13,376 nt of DNA from Sedimenticola sp. (GCA_027038775.1 JALWGP010000141.1:1-13376), one strand, 5' to 3'; positions 6,939 to 12,330 are shown, counted from the first letter of the stretch. Notes: generated by a model not told the origin, from the sequence alone. Translations and numbers: made by a program.

Positions 6939-6986
6939 CCGGCCCCTCTCTCTCCGGGAGAGGGGCCGGAGGTGAGGGGATCAATA
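6939..6986. repeat. Hairpin repeat, copy 2 (CCCTCTCCC family)
   Basis: CCGGCCCCTCTC (6939-6950) pairs with GAGAGGGGCCGG (6958-6969), a 12-bp stem, followed by AGGTGAGGGGATCAATA. Positions 6956-6986 match copy 1 (6170-6200) at 30 of 31 bases and in the same orientation. It ends 20 nt from the tail of the convergent HepT-like gene. Confidence 0.8.
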
Positions 6987-7006
6987 TGAGATCCGATCCC
7001 TTTCCG

Positions 7007-7105
7007 TCAGTTGCAGTCGATCTCCGACCGGCAGTATTCGACCCGCCTGTTCGCGATGCTTTCCAGGGCCGGCAGCTCCTGCAGCAGGGTGTTGAAATAC
7101 TCTGC
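7007..7105 (-). pseudogene. Severed C-terminal tail of the HepT-like gene
   Basis: Directly after the TAG at 7106-7108 the same frame stays open for 32 more codons, reading AEYFNTLLQELPALES then IANRRVEYCRSEIDCN, and ends with TGA at 7007-7009. HepT-like partners normally carry about 30 residues after their HxY motif, and this stretch has the expected amphipathic helical look (alternating Leu pairs, ending in RRVEYC). It is therefore probably the original C-terminus. Confidence 0.6.
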
Positions 7106-7480
7106 CTAGCGATGTGGATCCAGGTCGTATTCGTGTGCGCCCAGGTTGCGCAGCATGCGCAGGTTTTTCCAACTCTCTTCGTCTCCCACGACGCCAAGCT
7201 TGGTCATGTAGGAGAGCACCTGCGGGAAGGTGTCCGAATCAGCCCCGGAAAGCAGGGTGGCCTGTTTCATGGTGGCGGCCACCAGATCCTGCAGCTTGCC
7301 AAAACGCTCGTTGAAGGCGGCAAGTGCTTCCAGCTCGGCATCGTCCAGTTGGTCCGTGAGAGGTACCGGCGAAGGTAGGTGTCCGAGGGTGTAGTGAAGG
7401 CCGTGGCGGATCCTGCCGATGGCGGCAATCCGCTCGCGCAATAGCTGGCATTGCCTGGCCCTGAGCTGTTCCAGGTTCAT
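7106..7480 (-). CDS. HepT-like ribonuclease-toxin-type partner, truncated by in-frame TAG
   Basis: A 124-residue helical protein encoded directly after a small nucleotidyltransferase, with a 4-nt ATGA overlap. Near its end it carries RNLGAHEY (R111, H116, Y118), fitting the Rx4HxY motif that forms the RNase centre of HepT/HEPN toxins. The N-terminal half (QLLRERIAAIGRIRHGLHYTL, then RFGKLQDLVAATM) is unlike the classic DUF86 HepT encoded at 8076-8492, so it belongs to a different branch of the HepT-like group. The frame stops at TAG 7106-7108, six codons after the motif, and continues open for 32 codons beyond it. The gene may be an inactivated toxin, a recent C-to-T change (CAG to TAG), a suppressed stop or a sequencing error. 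The function is inferred from motif and partner. Confidence 0.75.
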   Translation of the reverse strand: MNLEQLRARQCQLLRERIAAIGRIRHGLHYTLGHLPSPVPLTDQLDDAELEALAAFNERFGKLQDLVAATMKQATLLSGADSDTFPQVLSYMTKLGVVGDEESWKNLRMLRNLGAHEYDLDPHR

Positions 7481-7767
7481 AGCGGCACCGCCGTGGCCCT
7501 GGCGATCTCCTCGATGGGGCGTGGTGGCGCGCTGAGATCCCGCACCACCAGATCCACCGGCATCTCCAGCGCCTCCTCGATGGCTGCTGCAAGACGTGCC
7601 TGGTCCATCAGTGACATGGGCATCGGGTATTCGATGTAGATATCCAGGTCCCCACCCCGCCGCCGGTCGTCCGCGCGGGAGCCGAACAGGCCGACGAAAC
7701 CCGCCCGCGGCGCCAGGCGGCGCACGAGGGTGCGGATCGCTTCGATCTGCGCGGGTGTGAGCCTCAT
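7477..7767 (-). CDS. Minimal nucleotidyltransferase (MNT-type antitoxin candidate)
   Basis: A 96-residue protein of the DNA polymerase beta nucleotidyltransferase fold. After a short helical lead (LTPAQIEAIRTLVRRLAP) it shows the fold's hallmark FGSRADDRRRGGDLDIYIE: G29-S30, nine residues, then D40-x-D42, and a third acidic residue at D72 (MPVDLVV). MNT proteins paired with HepT toxins act as antitoxins by adding AMP groups to the toxin. It is the upstream gene of a two-gene unit; its stop overlaps the start of the HepT-like gene by 4 nt. The start is ATG at 7767. I see no strong promoter in the preceding 300 nt. That it is an antitoxin is inferred from the pairing. Confidence 0.87.
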   Translation of the reverse strand: MRLTPAQIEAIRTLVRRLAPRAGFVGLFGSRADDRRRGGDLDIYIEYPMPMSLMDQARLAAAIEEALEMPVDLVVRDLSAPPRPIEEIARATAVPL

Positions 7768-8052
7768 GCGTCAACCGTATTGCCGATGAAAGCCGGAGTC
7801 AACTTGGTTGCACAGCAAGCTTTCCGCTCTTCGAATGTTGTTGGAAGAAGGCGAACAAAGCGGGATGTCCAACTGTACACTTACCAGGCTCATTGACGAA
7901 CTGAACGACGCCCCCCATTGAGTCGTATCCCGCTTTCAACTTACCAACGCAGCCACATGATCGATCTATTACCGCGCCGGTTCCGGCCAAATCCTCATTA
8001 TTCGCGTCCTCCATAAGCGCATGGATGTTTCGAGGAACGTTTTTAGTGCGTG
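7768..8052. other. Spacer with a doubtful 71-codon reading frame
   Basis: This 285-nt gap separates the two nucleotidyltransferase/HepT pairs. The only frame of note is on the minus strand, ATG 8014 to a stop at 7799: MEDANNEDLAGTGAVIDRSC and onward to FQQHSKSGKLAVQPS. It has no clear ribosome site and its composition is less GC-biased than the neighbours. The NIHALMEDANN type of sequence resembles short hypothetical frames I recall from other proteobacterial genomes, but I cannot assign a family. It is best treated as a possible gene relic. Nothing else is visible here. Confidence 0.3.
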
Positions 8053-8075
8053 AAAAGGGGTCCGTCCCCTTTTCG
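8053..8075. repeat. Palindromic GGGGTCCGTCCCC repeat, copy 2, terminator-like behind hepT
   Basis: AAAAGGGG (8053-8060) and CCCCTTTT (8066-8073) form a perfect 8-bp stem with loop TCCGT. On the minus strand it begins three bases after the hepT stop and ends in TTTT, so it can act as a Rho-independent terminator in that direction; by symmetry it would also work on the other strand. Confidence 0.75.
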
Positions 8076-8492
8076 TCAGGAAGCCTGAGCCTTTTGCACC
8101 AGCAACCGGGCGAACCGGTGGAGATCATCCAGCCGGTGCTCGATGATCTCGCGCAAGATGGCAAGATCCAGCTCCTGGTATTGGTGGATCGCGATATTGC
8201 GAAACCCCACCATGGCTTGCATCTGCCCAGAGAGTTCCCTGTCTAGCACGCCGGCCTTTTCCAGCAGCACGAAGGCGTCGCGGCTTTGCTGGGGGATGCC
8301 GAGATGGAGTGAGCGAACCAGGTGCATGCCGCCGCTGATAGCGGCCTGGCAAGCGCGCTGAAGGTTCAGCACGATGGCGTCCTGGCGCTGGAAATCGTGC
8401 TCGAACTCCGATTCATGTCCCTCATACATCTCCCGCACGCGCTTCAGGCAACGCTCGATGATATCCGCCTTGTTGAGCAACACGTCATCCAC
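8076..8492 (-). CDS. hepT: HepT family ribonuclease toxin (DUF86)
   Basis: A 138-residue HEPN-fold protein of the HepT (DUF86) family, the RNase toxin of type VII MntA-HepT modules. Starting at GTG 8492 it reads VDDVLLNKADIIERCLKRV, a typical HepT N-terminus, and has the catalytic Rx4HxY motif R98-NIAI-H103-Q-Y105 (GFRNIAIHQY). ILREIIEHRLDDLHRFARLL is the normal C-terminal helix. The GTG overlaps the last codons of mntA by 8 nt (GTGGATGA), so translation is coupled. A longer frame up to 8543 runs inside mntA and is not expected to be used. Toxicity and RNase action are known for the family; here they are inferred. It looks intact. Confidence 0.9.
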   Translation of the reverse strand: MDDVLLNKADIIERCLKRVREMYEGHESEFEHDFQRQDAIVLNLQRACQAAISGGMHLVRSLHLGIPQQSRDAFVLLEKAGVLDRELSGQMQAMVGFRNIAIHQYQELDLAILREIIEHRLDDLHRFARLLVQKAQAS

Positions 8493-8937
8493 GAATGCTG
8501 CCCCGCTCGAAAACCTCTTCCAGCACGGGCGCCCGATCTTCATTGAGCTGGGCGTAGTCGTCGAAAACGAAATCCTCGAACGCTTCGCAGCGCGAACGGT
8601 CGGCGCAGTAAAGCCTGACCCCCTTGGCGATCACCTGCATCCGCATCACGGTGGGAAGGGCATTCAGATCCAGCAGATCCACCTCGCGGCCATCAAAGAG
8701 GTTCGACAGCGCCCCCTGCAGCTTCAACTGTTCCATGAGCGGTAAAGCGCCATCAGCCAGGAATGCCATGTCCACGTCGCTCTCCTCCCGCATCGGCCCG
8801 TTCACGGCCGAGCCGAACAGCCAGATCCCAACCAGCCCGGGAATCCGCTGGCGCAACAAAGCGACCGCTTTGGACAACCGGGGTTGCGGAAGGGCGGGAG
8901 AAGCGTCTGCTGGATGTTGTTGGAGGTCGTTGTTCAC
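8485..8937 (-). CDS. mntA: MntA family nucleotidyltransferase antitoxin
   Basis: The 150-residue partner of HepT. MntA antitoxins transfer AMP to a tyrosine of HepT and so silence it. The signature GSx10DxD is exact: G42-S43 in LFGSAVNGPMREESDVD, with D54 and D56, and a third carboxylate at D87 in GREVDLLDL. The C-terminal part (about 111-150) is an acidic helical tail. I place the start at GTG 8937. The frame is open further upstream to 9033, but that extension is encoded by the repeat at 8980-9018 and adds a non-family N-terminus. No ribosome site is obvious, and no promoter is visible between this start and the transposase. The pair with hepT forms a complete two-gene module. Confidence 0.88.
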   Translation of the reverse strand: MNNDLQQHPADASPALPQPRLSKAVALLRQRIPGLVGIWLFGSAVNGPMREESDVDMAFLADGALPLMEQLKLQGALSNLFDGREVDLLDLNALPTVMRMQVIAKGVRLYCADRSRCEAFEDFVFDDYAQLNEDRAPVLEEVFERGSIRG

Positions 8938-8979
8938 AAGTGCGGCCAACCGGCAGGAAAAAGCGCTGTTCGTCAAAGG

Positions 8980-9018
8980 ATTATGGACGATGTCTTGGAG
9001 GGCGGCAACGAAAGCAAA
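8980..9018. repeat. 39-nt direct repeat, left copy
   Basis: Matches 10055-10093 at 35 of 39 positions, sharing the ATTATG start, CGATGTC and the run AGGGCGGCAACGAAAGCAAA. The two copies are in the same orientation and bracket the transposase element. In both, the minus strand is open and reads FAFVAALQDI. Confidence 0.8.
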
Positions 9019-9019
9019 C

Positions 9020-9063
9020 GAGGACGGGGTCACGAGGACGGGGTCACACGAGGACGGGGTCAG
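9020..9063 (+). repeat. Three tandem copies of GAGGACGGGGTCA(C/G)
   Basis: Units at 9020-9033, 9034-9047 and 9050-9063 (2-nt gap before the third). The third unit runs into the left terminal inverted repeat of the transposase element, sharing GGGGTCAG. Confidence 0.85.
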
Positions 9064-9079
9064 GTCTTTACTTTTGCAT
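9056..9079. repeat. Left terminal inverted repeat of the RAYT element
   Basis: Reads GGGGTCAGGTCTTT then ACTTTTGCAT. Its reverse complement matches 9958-9981 at 22 of 24 positions; the only differences are the TA/GC pair after ATGCAAAAG. The transposase stop codon TAA lies inside this repeat. Confidence 0.85.
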
Positions 9080-9907
9080 CTGCTTCCGAATGATCCGGCT
9101 TACCGTGGAATAGTGAAGCGAAAAATGTTCCCCGATTTGCCGCAGGGTGTAGCCGCCGCTCAGGTAAGCCGCAACGATGGCTTCGTTTCGGTGCGAGGCC
9201 GTGGCCTGATATTCGGAAAGTGGTTTTGGTTCCGGCCGTTGCTGTGCCATGGGCACTTCGCGTAGCCGCCTGTCTTGAGAGGGCGACTGCAGCTTTTCGA
9301 CAAACTGGTCGGAACCGAGAAAGATCTGGCTTTTGAGGGCATGCCAAGGTGACGGCTTGCGGACACCATCTGAAACGAACTTCACGTAGCGTTCCACGGC
9401 AGCCTCTTCCTGCGGATGAAAATTGGACAAGAGCCATTCGCGGTCGAACCACTCCGGGTGCGGACGGAAACCGACCGTATCCAGATAACTGCTCCACGGC
9501 CAGTCCCCGGCACTCGCCACCATTTTTGCCCTCACCGGATTCAGCACGACGTAGCGGCTGAGTTCCAGTAAATAAGCTTCCTTTTCCACCAGGATGGCTT
9601 TATAGCGTCCCTGAAAGACATGCCCCACCTGCCCGTGTTTACGGTTGAAACACTGGGTATAAACGCCGTTCAAATGGCGCATGCCCCGGGAAAGGTTGGC
9701 ATCGGGTGTCTCCACCAACAGGTGGTAGTGGTTGGTCATGAGACACCAGGCGTGAACAGACCAGTTGTAACGCGCGCACGTCTCCCCCACGATGCCCATG
9801 AACAACCGGCGATCATGGGCATCATTATAGATCGCTTCCCTTCGATCCCCGCGCGAGGTGATGTGATACAACGCGCCAGGAAACTCTATCCTTAGTGGCC
9901 TAGCCAT
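9068..9907 (-). CDS. REP-associated tyrosine transposase (Y1/HUH, RAYT)
   Basis: A 279-residue single-strand transposase-like protein of the Y1_Tnp group, which nicks DNA hairpins through a catalytic tyrosine. The N-terminus MARPLRIEFPGALYHITSRG is typical of the RAYT branch. The HUH metal motif is H60-Y61-H62 in TNHYHLLVETPDANLSRGM, followed by FQGRYKAILVEKEAYLLELSRYVVLNPVRA; Y112 or Y119 is the likely nucleophile. A C-terminal helix-turn-helix (about residues 240-275, GGYTLRQIGEHFSLHYSTVSRI) would bind DNA. The start is ATG at 9907, without a clear ribosome site. The gene is intact. Its stop codon lies within the left inverted repeat. It probably acts on the short palindromes in this neighbourhood; that is an inference. 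Confidence 0.93.
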   Translation of the reverse strand: MARPLRIEFPGALYHITSRGDRREAIYNDAHDRRLFMGIVGETCARYNWSVHAWCLMTNHYHLLVETPDANLSRGMRHLNGVYTQCFNRKHGQVGHVFQGRYKAILVEKEAYLLELSRYVVLNPVRAKMVASAGDWPWSSYLDTVGFRPHPEWFDREWLLSNFHPQEEAAVERYVKFVSDGVRKPSPWHALKSQIFLGSDQFVEKLQSPSQDRRLREVPMAQQRPEPKPLSEYQATASHRNEAIVAAYLSGGYTLRQIGEHFSLHYSTVSRIIRKQMQK

Positions 9908-9957
9908 GGTCGAAGTAAAACGAAAACAGGGTGAGAACGCAAGGGGCTTGGGGTTTC

Positions 9958-9981
9958 ATGCAAAAGGCAAGACCTGACCCC
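9958..9981. repeat. Right terminal inverted repeat of the RAYT element
   Basis: ATGCAAAAGGCAAGACC then TGACCCC, 51 nt upstream of the transposase start codon. It mirrors the left repeat at 22 of 24 positions. Confidence 0.85.
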
Positions 9982-10054
9982 CTCCCACTGCTCCCACTTC
10001 GCAAGGCGGCCTCTTTGGCAGTTGGCATGGCGTTGTACCTCCTCACTTTCGAAT

Positions 10055-10093
10055 ATTATGTCCGATGTCCTGTAGGGCGGCAACGAAAGCAAA
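10055..10093. repeat. 39-nt direct repeat, right copy
   Basis: Partner of 8980-9018, in the same orientation, 4 mismatches. In the minus-strand FAFVAALQDI frame, two of the mismatches are silent third-position changes (CTC/CTA, CAA/CAG) and two fall in one codon (GTC/GGA). The stretch 9982-10146 around it holds no gene that I can support. Confidence 0.8.
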
Positions 10094-10146
10094 AGGCGGG
10101 TGTTAGGAGCAAATGAACTGTCCGGATTTGTAGCACATCAACGAAC

Positions 10147-10168
10147 AAAGGGGTCCGCCCCCGTTTCG
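10147..10168. repeat. Palindromic GGGGTCCGCCCCC repeat, copy 3
   Basis: AAAGGGGTCCGCCCCCGTTTCG, one base different from copy 1 (6217-6238). It lies just past the porin terminator in the direction of porin transcription. Confidence 0.7.
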
Positions 10169-10190
10169 TCGGTTGCCGGGCACTGACATG

Positions 10191-10221
10191 AAAAAAGGGG
10201 AACGCCGAAGCGCTCCCCTTT
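10191..10221 (-). terminator. Rho-independent terminator of the porin gene
   Basis: On the minus strand AAAGGGGA pairs with TCCCCTTT, with an inner GCG/CGC pair around a TTCG loop and one mismatch between the stems, ending in TTTTTT. It lies 44 nt after the porin stop codon. Confidence 0.88.
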
Positions 10222-10265
10222 CGCCTTTCCCGCATCCGGAGATGCAGGGCGTGGTTCAACTTCGA

Positions 10266-11372
10266 TTAGAAGCTGTGGACCATACCGAAGGACAGGCCGG
10301 ACTGCTCGCGGGCAAAAGCACCAGTGGTGTTGAAGTTGCTGCCGTGCAGTGCGATGTCGCTGTCGATATAGATCACGTAGGCCTTGGTACGCTTGCTGAA
10401 GTTGTGGTCCAGACCAATGGCCCAGGTGTCGAACTTGTCGTCGGCTTCGACGGTGCCATCGTCGGTGTACACCGCAATGTCGTCATCCCAGTCGCTGCGC
10501 AGCCACATGGCCTTCACGACATTGTTGCCGAACTTGTAAGAACCGTTGATGGTGTAGGTCTTGAAGTCGATGAAGTCGCCGGTAGCATCGACACGGCCGC
10601 CGATTGCGCCGTCGGCAGACTGGTAGATACCGCCGATGTGGAAGTTGCCGAAGTCATAGCCGGCACCGATGCGCCAGTGGGAGGCGTCAACGTTGTTGCT
10701 GACATCGTCGAGGCTCTCGTAGCCACCGCCGATGAAGAGGCCGCCGTTGGAATACATGGCTGCCAGGGAGTAGGCGCCTGCGAAGTCGCCCTGCTCGTCC
10801 ACGGTTTCACCATAGTCGGCGTCGGGCACGATGGCACCCACCAGGGTCAGGCCGCTGAAGTTGGGGGAAACATAGGCGATGGCGTCGTTGGCGCGGATGT
10901 CGACGAAGCCGCCGTTGTCGCCGTCCTGGTCACCGACGTTGTAGTCGGCGATGGTGTCACCGAAGATGTCCAGCTTGCCGGTGGAGATCTTCACGGGGGT
11001 GTCGTGACGACCGTAGAGGAAGGTACCCCAGCTGCCGGAGAGACCGATGTAGGCGTTACGGGTGGCGAACCCGCCACCGCCTTCAGCGATGTTCATTTGG
11101 GTTTCCGCTTTCCAGATCAGCTTCAGGCCGTCGCCCAGATCCTCGGAGCCTTTGAAACCGATGCGGGAGGCGCGGCTGGTGACATCCCACAGGCTGTCAT
11201 TGGTTTCGCGCAGGGGGTTGCCTGGGAGCAGGCCGTTGGTATCCGCTTGATCTGCGCTCAGGTAATCGATGGAGGCGTGAATCTTGCCGTAGATGGTCAC
11301 CTCGGCATTGGCCGCCTGGGTGGCCATGGGCAGTGCAGCGGCGACTGCCAGGGTGAGAAGCTTCTTCTTCAT
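10266..11372 (-). CDS. Gram-negative outer-membrane porin
   Basis: A 368-residue general porin (Porin_4 / OmpC-like trimeric 16-strand type) for passive diffusion of small solutes. A Sec signal peptide (MKKKLLTLAVAAALPMATQAANA, cleavage after residue 23 at ANA) precedes the first strand EVTIYGKIHASIDYL. SRIGFKGSEDLGDGLKLIWKAETQ and RNAYIGLSGSWGTFLYGRHDTP are the conserved early strands and constriction-loop lead. The protein ends MVHSF, with the C-terminal Phe recognised by the BAM complex. It is rich in Asp in the loops. The start at ATG 11372 has AAGGAG nine bases upstream; the longer upstream frame crosses vapBC antisense and is rejected. The specific substrate cannot be told. It is transcribed alone, with its own promoter and terminator. 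Confidence 0.95.
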   Translation of the reverse strand: MKKKLLTLAVAAALPMATQAANAEVTIYGKIHASIDYLSADQADTNGLLPGNPLRETNDSLWDVTSRASRIGFKGSEDLGDGLKLIWKAETQMNIAEGGGGFATRNAYIGLSGSWGTFLYGRHDTPVKISTGKLDIFGDTIADYNVGDQDGDNGGFVDIRANDAIAYVSPNFSGLTLVGAIVPDADYGETVDEQGDFAGAYSLAAMYSNGGLFIGGGYESLDDVSNNVDASHWRIGAGYDFGNFHIGGIYQSADGAIGGRVDATGDFIDFKTYTINGSYKFGNNVVKAMWLRSDWDDDIAVYTDDGTVEADDKFDTWAIGLDHNFSKRTKAYVIYIDSDIALHGSNFNTTGAFAREQSGLSFGMVHSF

Positions 11373-11422
11373 AACAAGTAACTCCTTAGAGTGGTTGAAA
11401 GATTGCTGTCCAAGCGCAAGGG

Positions 11423-11470
11423 ATGATAGTGGTTTTTTTGCAGCAGGGCAACATTTTTTTGTAAAAAAAT
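11423..11470 (-). promoter_or_regulatory. Porin promoter with AT-rich upstream palindrome
   Basis: Minus strand: -35 TTGCCC (11451-11446), a 17-bp spacer, -10 TATCAT (11428-11423), giving a start near 11416 and a leader of about 44 nt. Directly upstream of the -35 lies ATTTTTTTGTAAAAAAAT (11453-11470), an 18-nt AT palindrome in the position of an UP element. Confidence 0.7.
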
Positions 11471-11516
11471 CACAAAAAGGAAGAGGTGTTGCAAAAATGG
11501 CACTTCCAAGGCCGGC

Positions 11517-11545
11517 TTGACATGGCATAGGTCGCGACATAGGCT
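11517..11545 (+). promoter_or_regulatory. Candidate vapBC promoter with operator palindrome
   Basis: -35 TTGACA (11517-11522, perfect) and a 17-bp spacer to a weak -10 TAGGCT (11540-11545). The spacer holds the palindrome GTCGCGAC (11531-11538) between two CATAGG copies, a plausible site for VapB autorepression. The predicted start falls almost on the vapB ATG. Confidence 0.4.
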
Positions 11546-11552
11546 TTTGTTT

Positions 11553-11795
11553 ATGGCTACCCCAGAACGTCACGTCCGCCTGTTCCGCAACGGCCGTAAC
11601 CAGGCGCTTCGCATTCCCCGCGAGTTCGAGCTGGAGGGAGATGAGGCGATCGTCCGCAAGGAGGGCGGCCGGTTGATCGTTGAGCCGGTACGCAAGGGCA
11701 AGCTGCTGGAGCTGCTGGCCGGGCTCGATCCCATCGAGGAGCCTTTCCCCGACGTGGACGAGGACTTGCCGCCTCTTGACGACGCGTCCTTGTGA
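11553..11795 (+). CDS. vapB: VapB-type antitoxin (AbrB/MazE-like DNA-binding)
   Basis: An 80-residue antitoxin. The N-terminal swapped-hairpin DNA-binding domain is clear: VRLFRNGRNQALRIPREFELEGDEAIVRKEGGRLIVEP, matching the VapB consensus xLFxNGRSQAVRxPxEF. The C-terminal half (LLELLAGLDPIEEPFPDVDEDLPPL) is acidic and disordered-looking, as expected for the part that wraps around VapC. The ATG at 11553 has only a weak AGG upstream. The TGA overlaps the vapC ATG by one base (TGATG). It is likely to repress its own promoter together with VapC. The pair sits between the porin and the rplM-rpsI operon, on the opposite strand to both. Confidence 0.92.
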   Translation: MATPERHVRLFRNGRNQALRIPREFELEGDEAIVRKEGGRLIVEPVRKGKLLELLAGLDPIEEPFPDVDEDLPPLDDASL

Positions 11796-12214
11796 TGGCT
11801 TCGTCCGCCTGGCTGCTGGACACCAACATCCTTTCCGACCTGGTTCGCCACCCCCAGGGCGTGGTGGCTGACCGGATCGCGGAGGTGGGAGAGGAGCGGA
11901 TCTGCACCAGCGTCGTGGTGGCGGCGGAACTTCGTTACGGCGCGGCAAAATCGGGCTCAAAGCGGCTTGCGGAGCGGGTCGATCTGCTGCTATCCGCCCT
12001 GGAAATCCTGCCTCTGGAGCCGCCGGTGGACCGGGAGTACGCAACGCTGCGCGACCACTTGGCCCGGCGTGGTACCCCCATTGGCCCCAACGACCTGCTC
12101 ATCGCGGCCCACGCCCTTGCGCTCGACCTGGTGGTGGTCACCGCCAATACCGGCGAATTTTCCCGGGTTCCCGGGCTGAAGGTAGAAAACTGGTTGGAAC
12201 AGTCTTCTTCCTAA
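11795..12214 (+). CDS. vapC: VapC-type PIN-domain ribonuclease toxin
   Basis: A 139-residue PIN-domain toxin, magnesium-dependent RNase; family members cleave tRNAs or rRNA. The acidic residues are in place: D9 (WLLDTNILSDL), E45 (VVAAELRYGA) and D100 (IGPNDLLIAAHAL). The fourth region reads VTANTGEFSRVPGLKVENW, matching the VapC consensus TxNxxEFxRVxGLxxENW with N118/E121. It appears intact. The start at ATG 11795 overlaps the vapB stop by one base; GTG 11792 is an alternative that would add one residue. The target RNA cannot be deduced. The 115 nt after the stop hold nothing recognisable before the opposing rpsI terminator. Confidence 0.94.
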   Translation: MASSAWLLDTNILSDLVRHPQGVVADRIAEVGEERICTSVVVAAELRYGAAKSGSKRLAERVDLLLSALEILPLEPPVDREYATLRDHLARRGTPIGPNDLLIAAHALALDLVVVTANTGEFSRVPGLKVENWLEQSSS

Positions 12215-12330
12215 CACTCTGCCGCAAGCGGGAGGGGACACAGTCCGCTATGAGCAGGGTGGTGCGTTTGGGTCGGCGTTGTGGCAGTTCGCGGCGGGGG
12301 CGCCGCTCCTGCGGAGGGGAGGGCGAGAAC

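Larger units (their letters stand above)
9056..9981 (-). mobile_element. Single-gene Y1 transposase element bounded by 24-nt inverted repeats
   Basis: A 926-bp unit consisting of a REP-associated tyrosine transposase gene and 24-nt inverted repeats at both ends (9056-9079, 9958-9981). Direct repeats of 39 nt lie outside it (8980-9018, 10055-10093). RAYT genes usually sit alone among REP palindromes, so the inverted repeats may be REP-type recognition sites rather than classic IS ends. The boundaries are my inference from the repeats. Confidence 0.6.

Noticed and set aside
8938..9033. N-terminal extension of mntA (MTPSSFAFVAALQDIV)
   Set aside because: It is encoded by the 39-nt repeat and is not part of the MntA family fold.
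8980..10093. A CRISPR array from the short repeats near the transposase
   Set aside because: The units are directly adjacent or far apart, with no regular spacers and no cas genes.
10173..11381. 402-codon open frame on the plus strand
   Set aside because: It is fully antisense to the porin, which has a signal peptide, promoter, ribosome site and terminator. The Val/Gly/Asp-rich translation is typical of an antisense shadow.
11373..12044. Long N-terminal extension of the porin frame
   Set aside because: It runs antisense through vapBC and the promoter, whereas MKKKLLTLAV at 11372 is a clear signal peptide with a good ribosome site.
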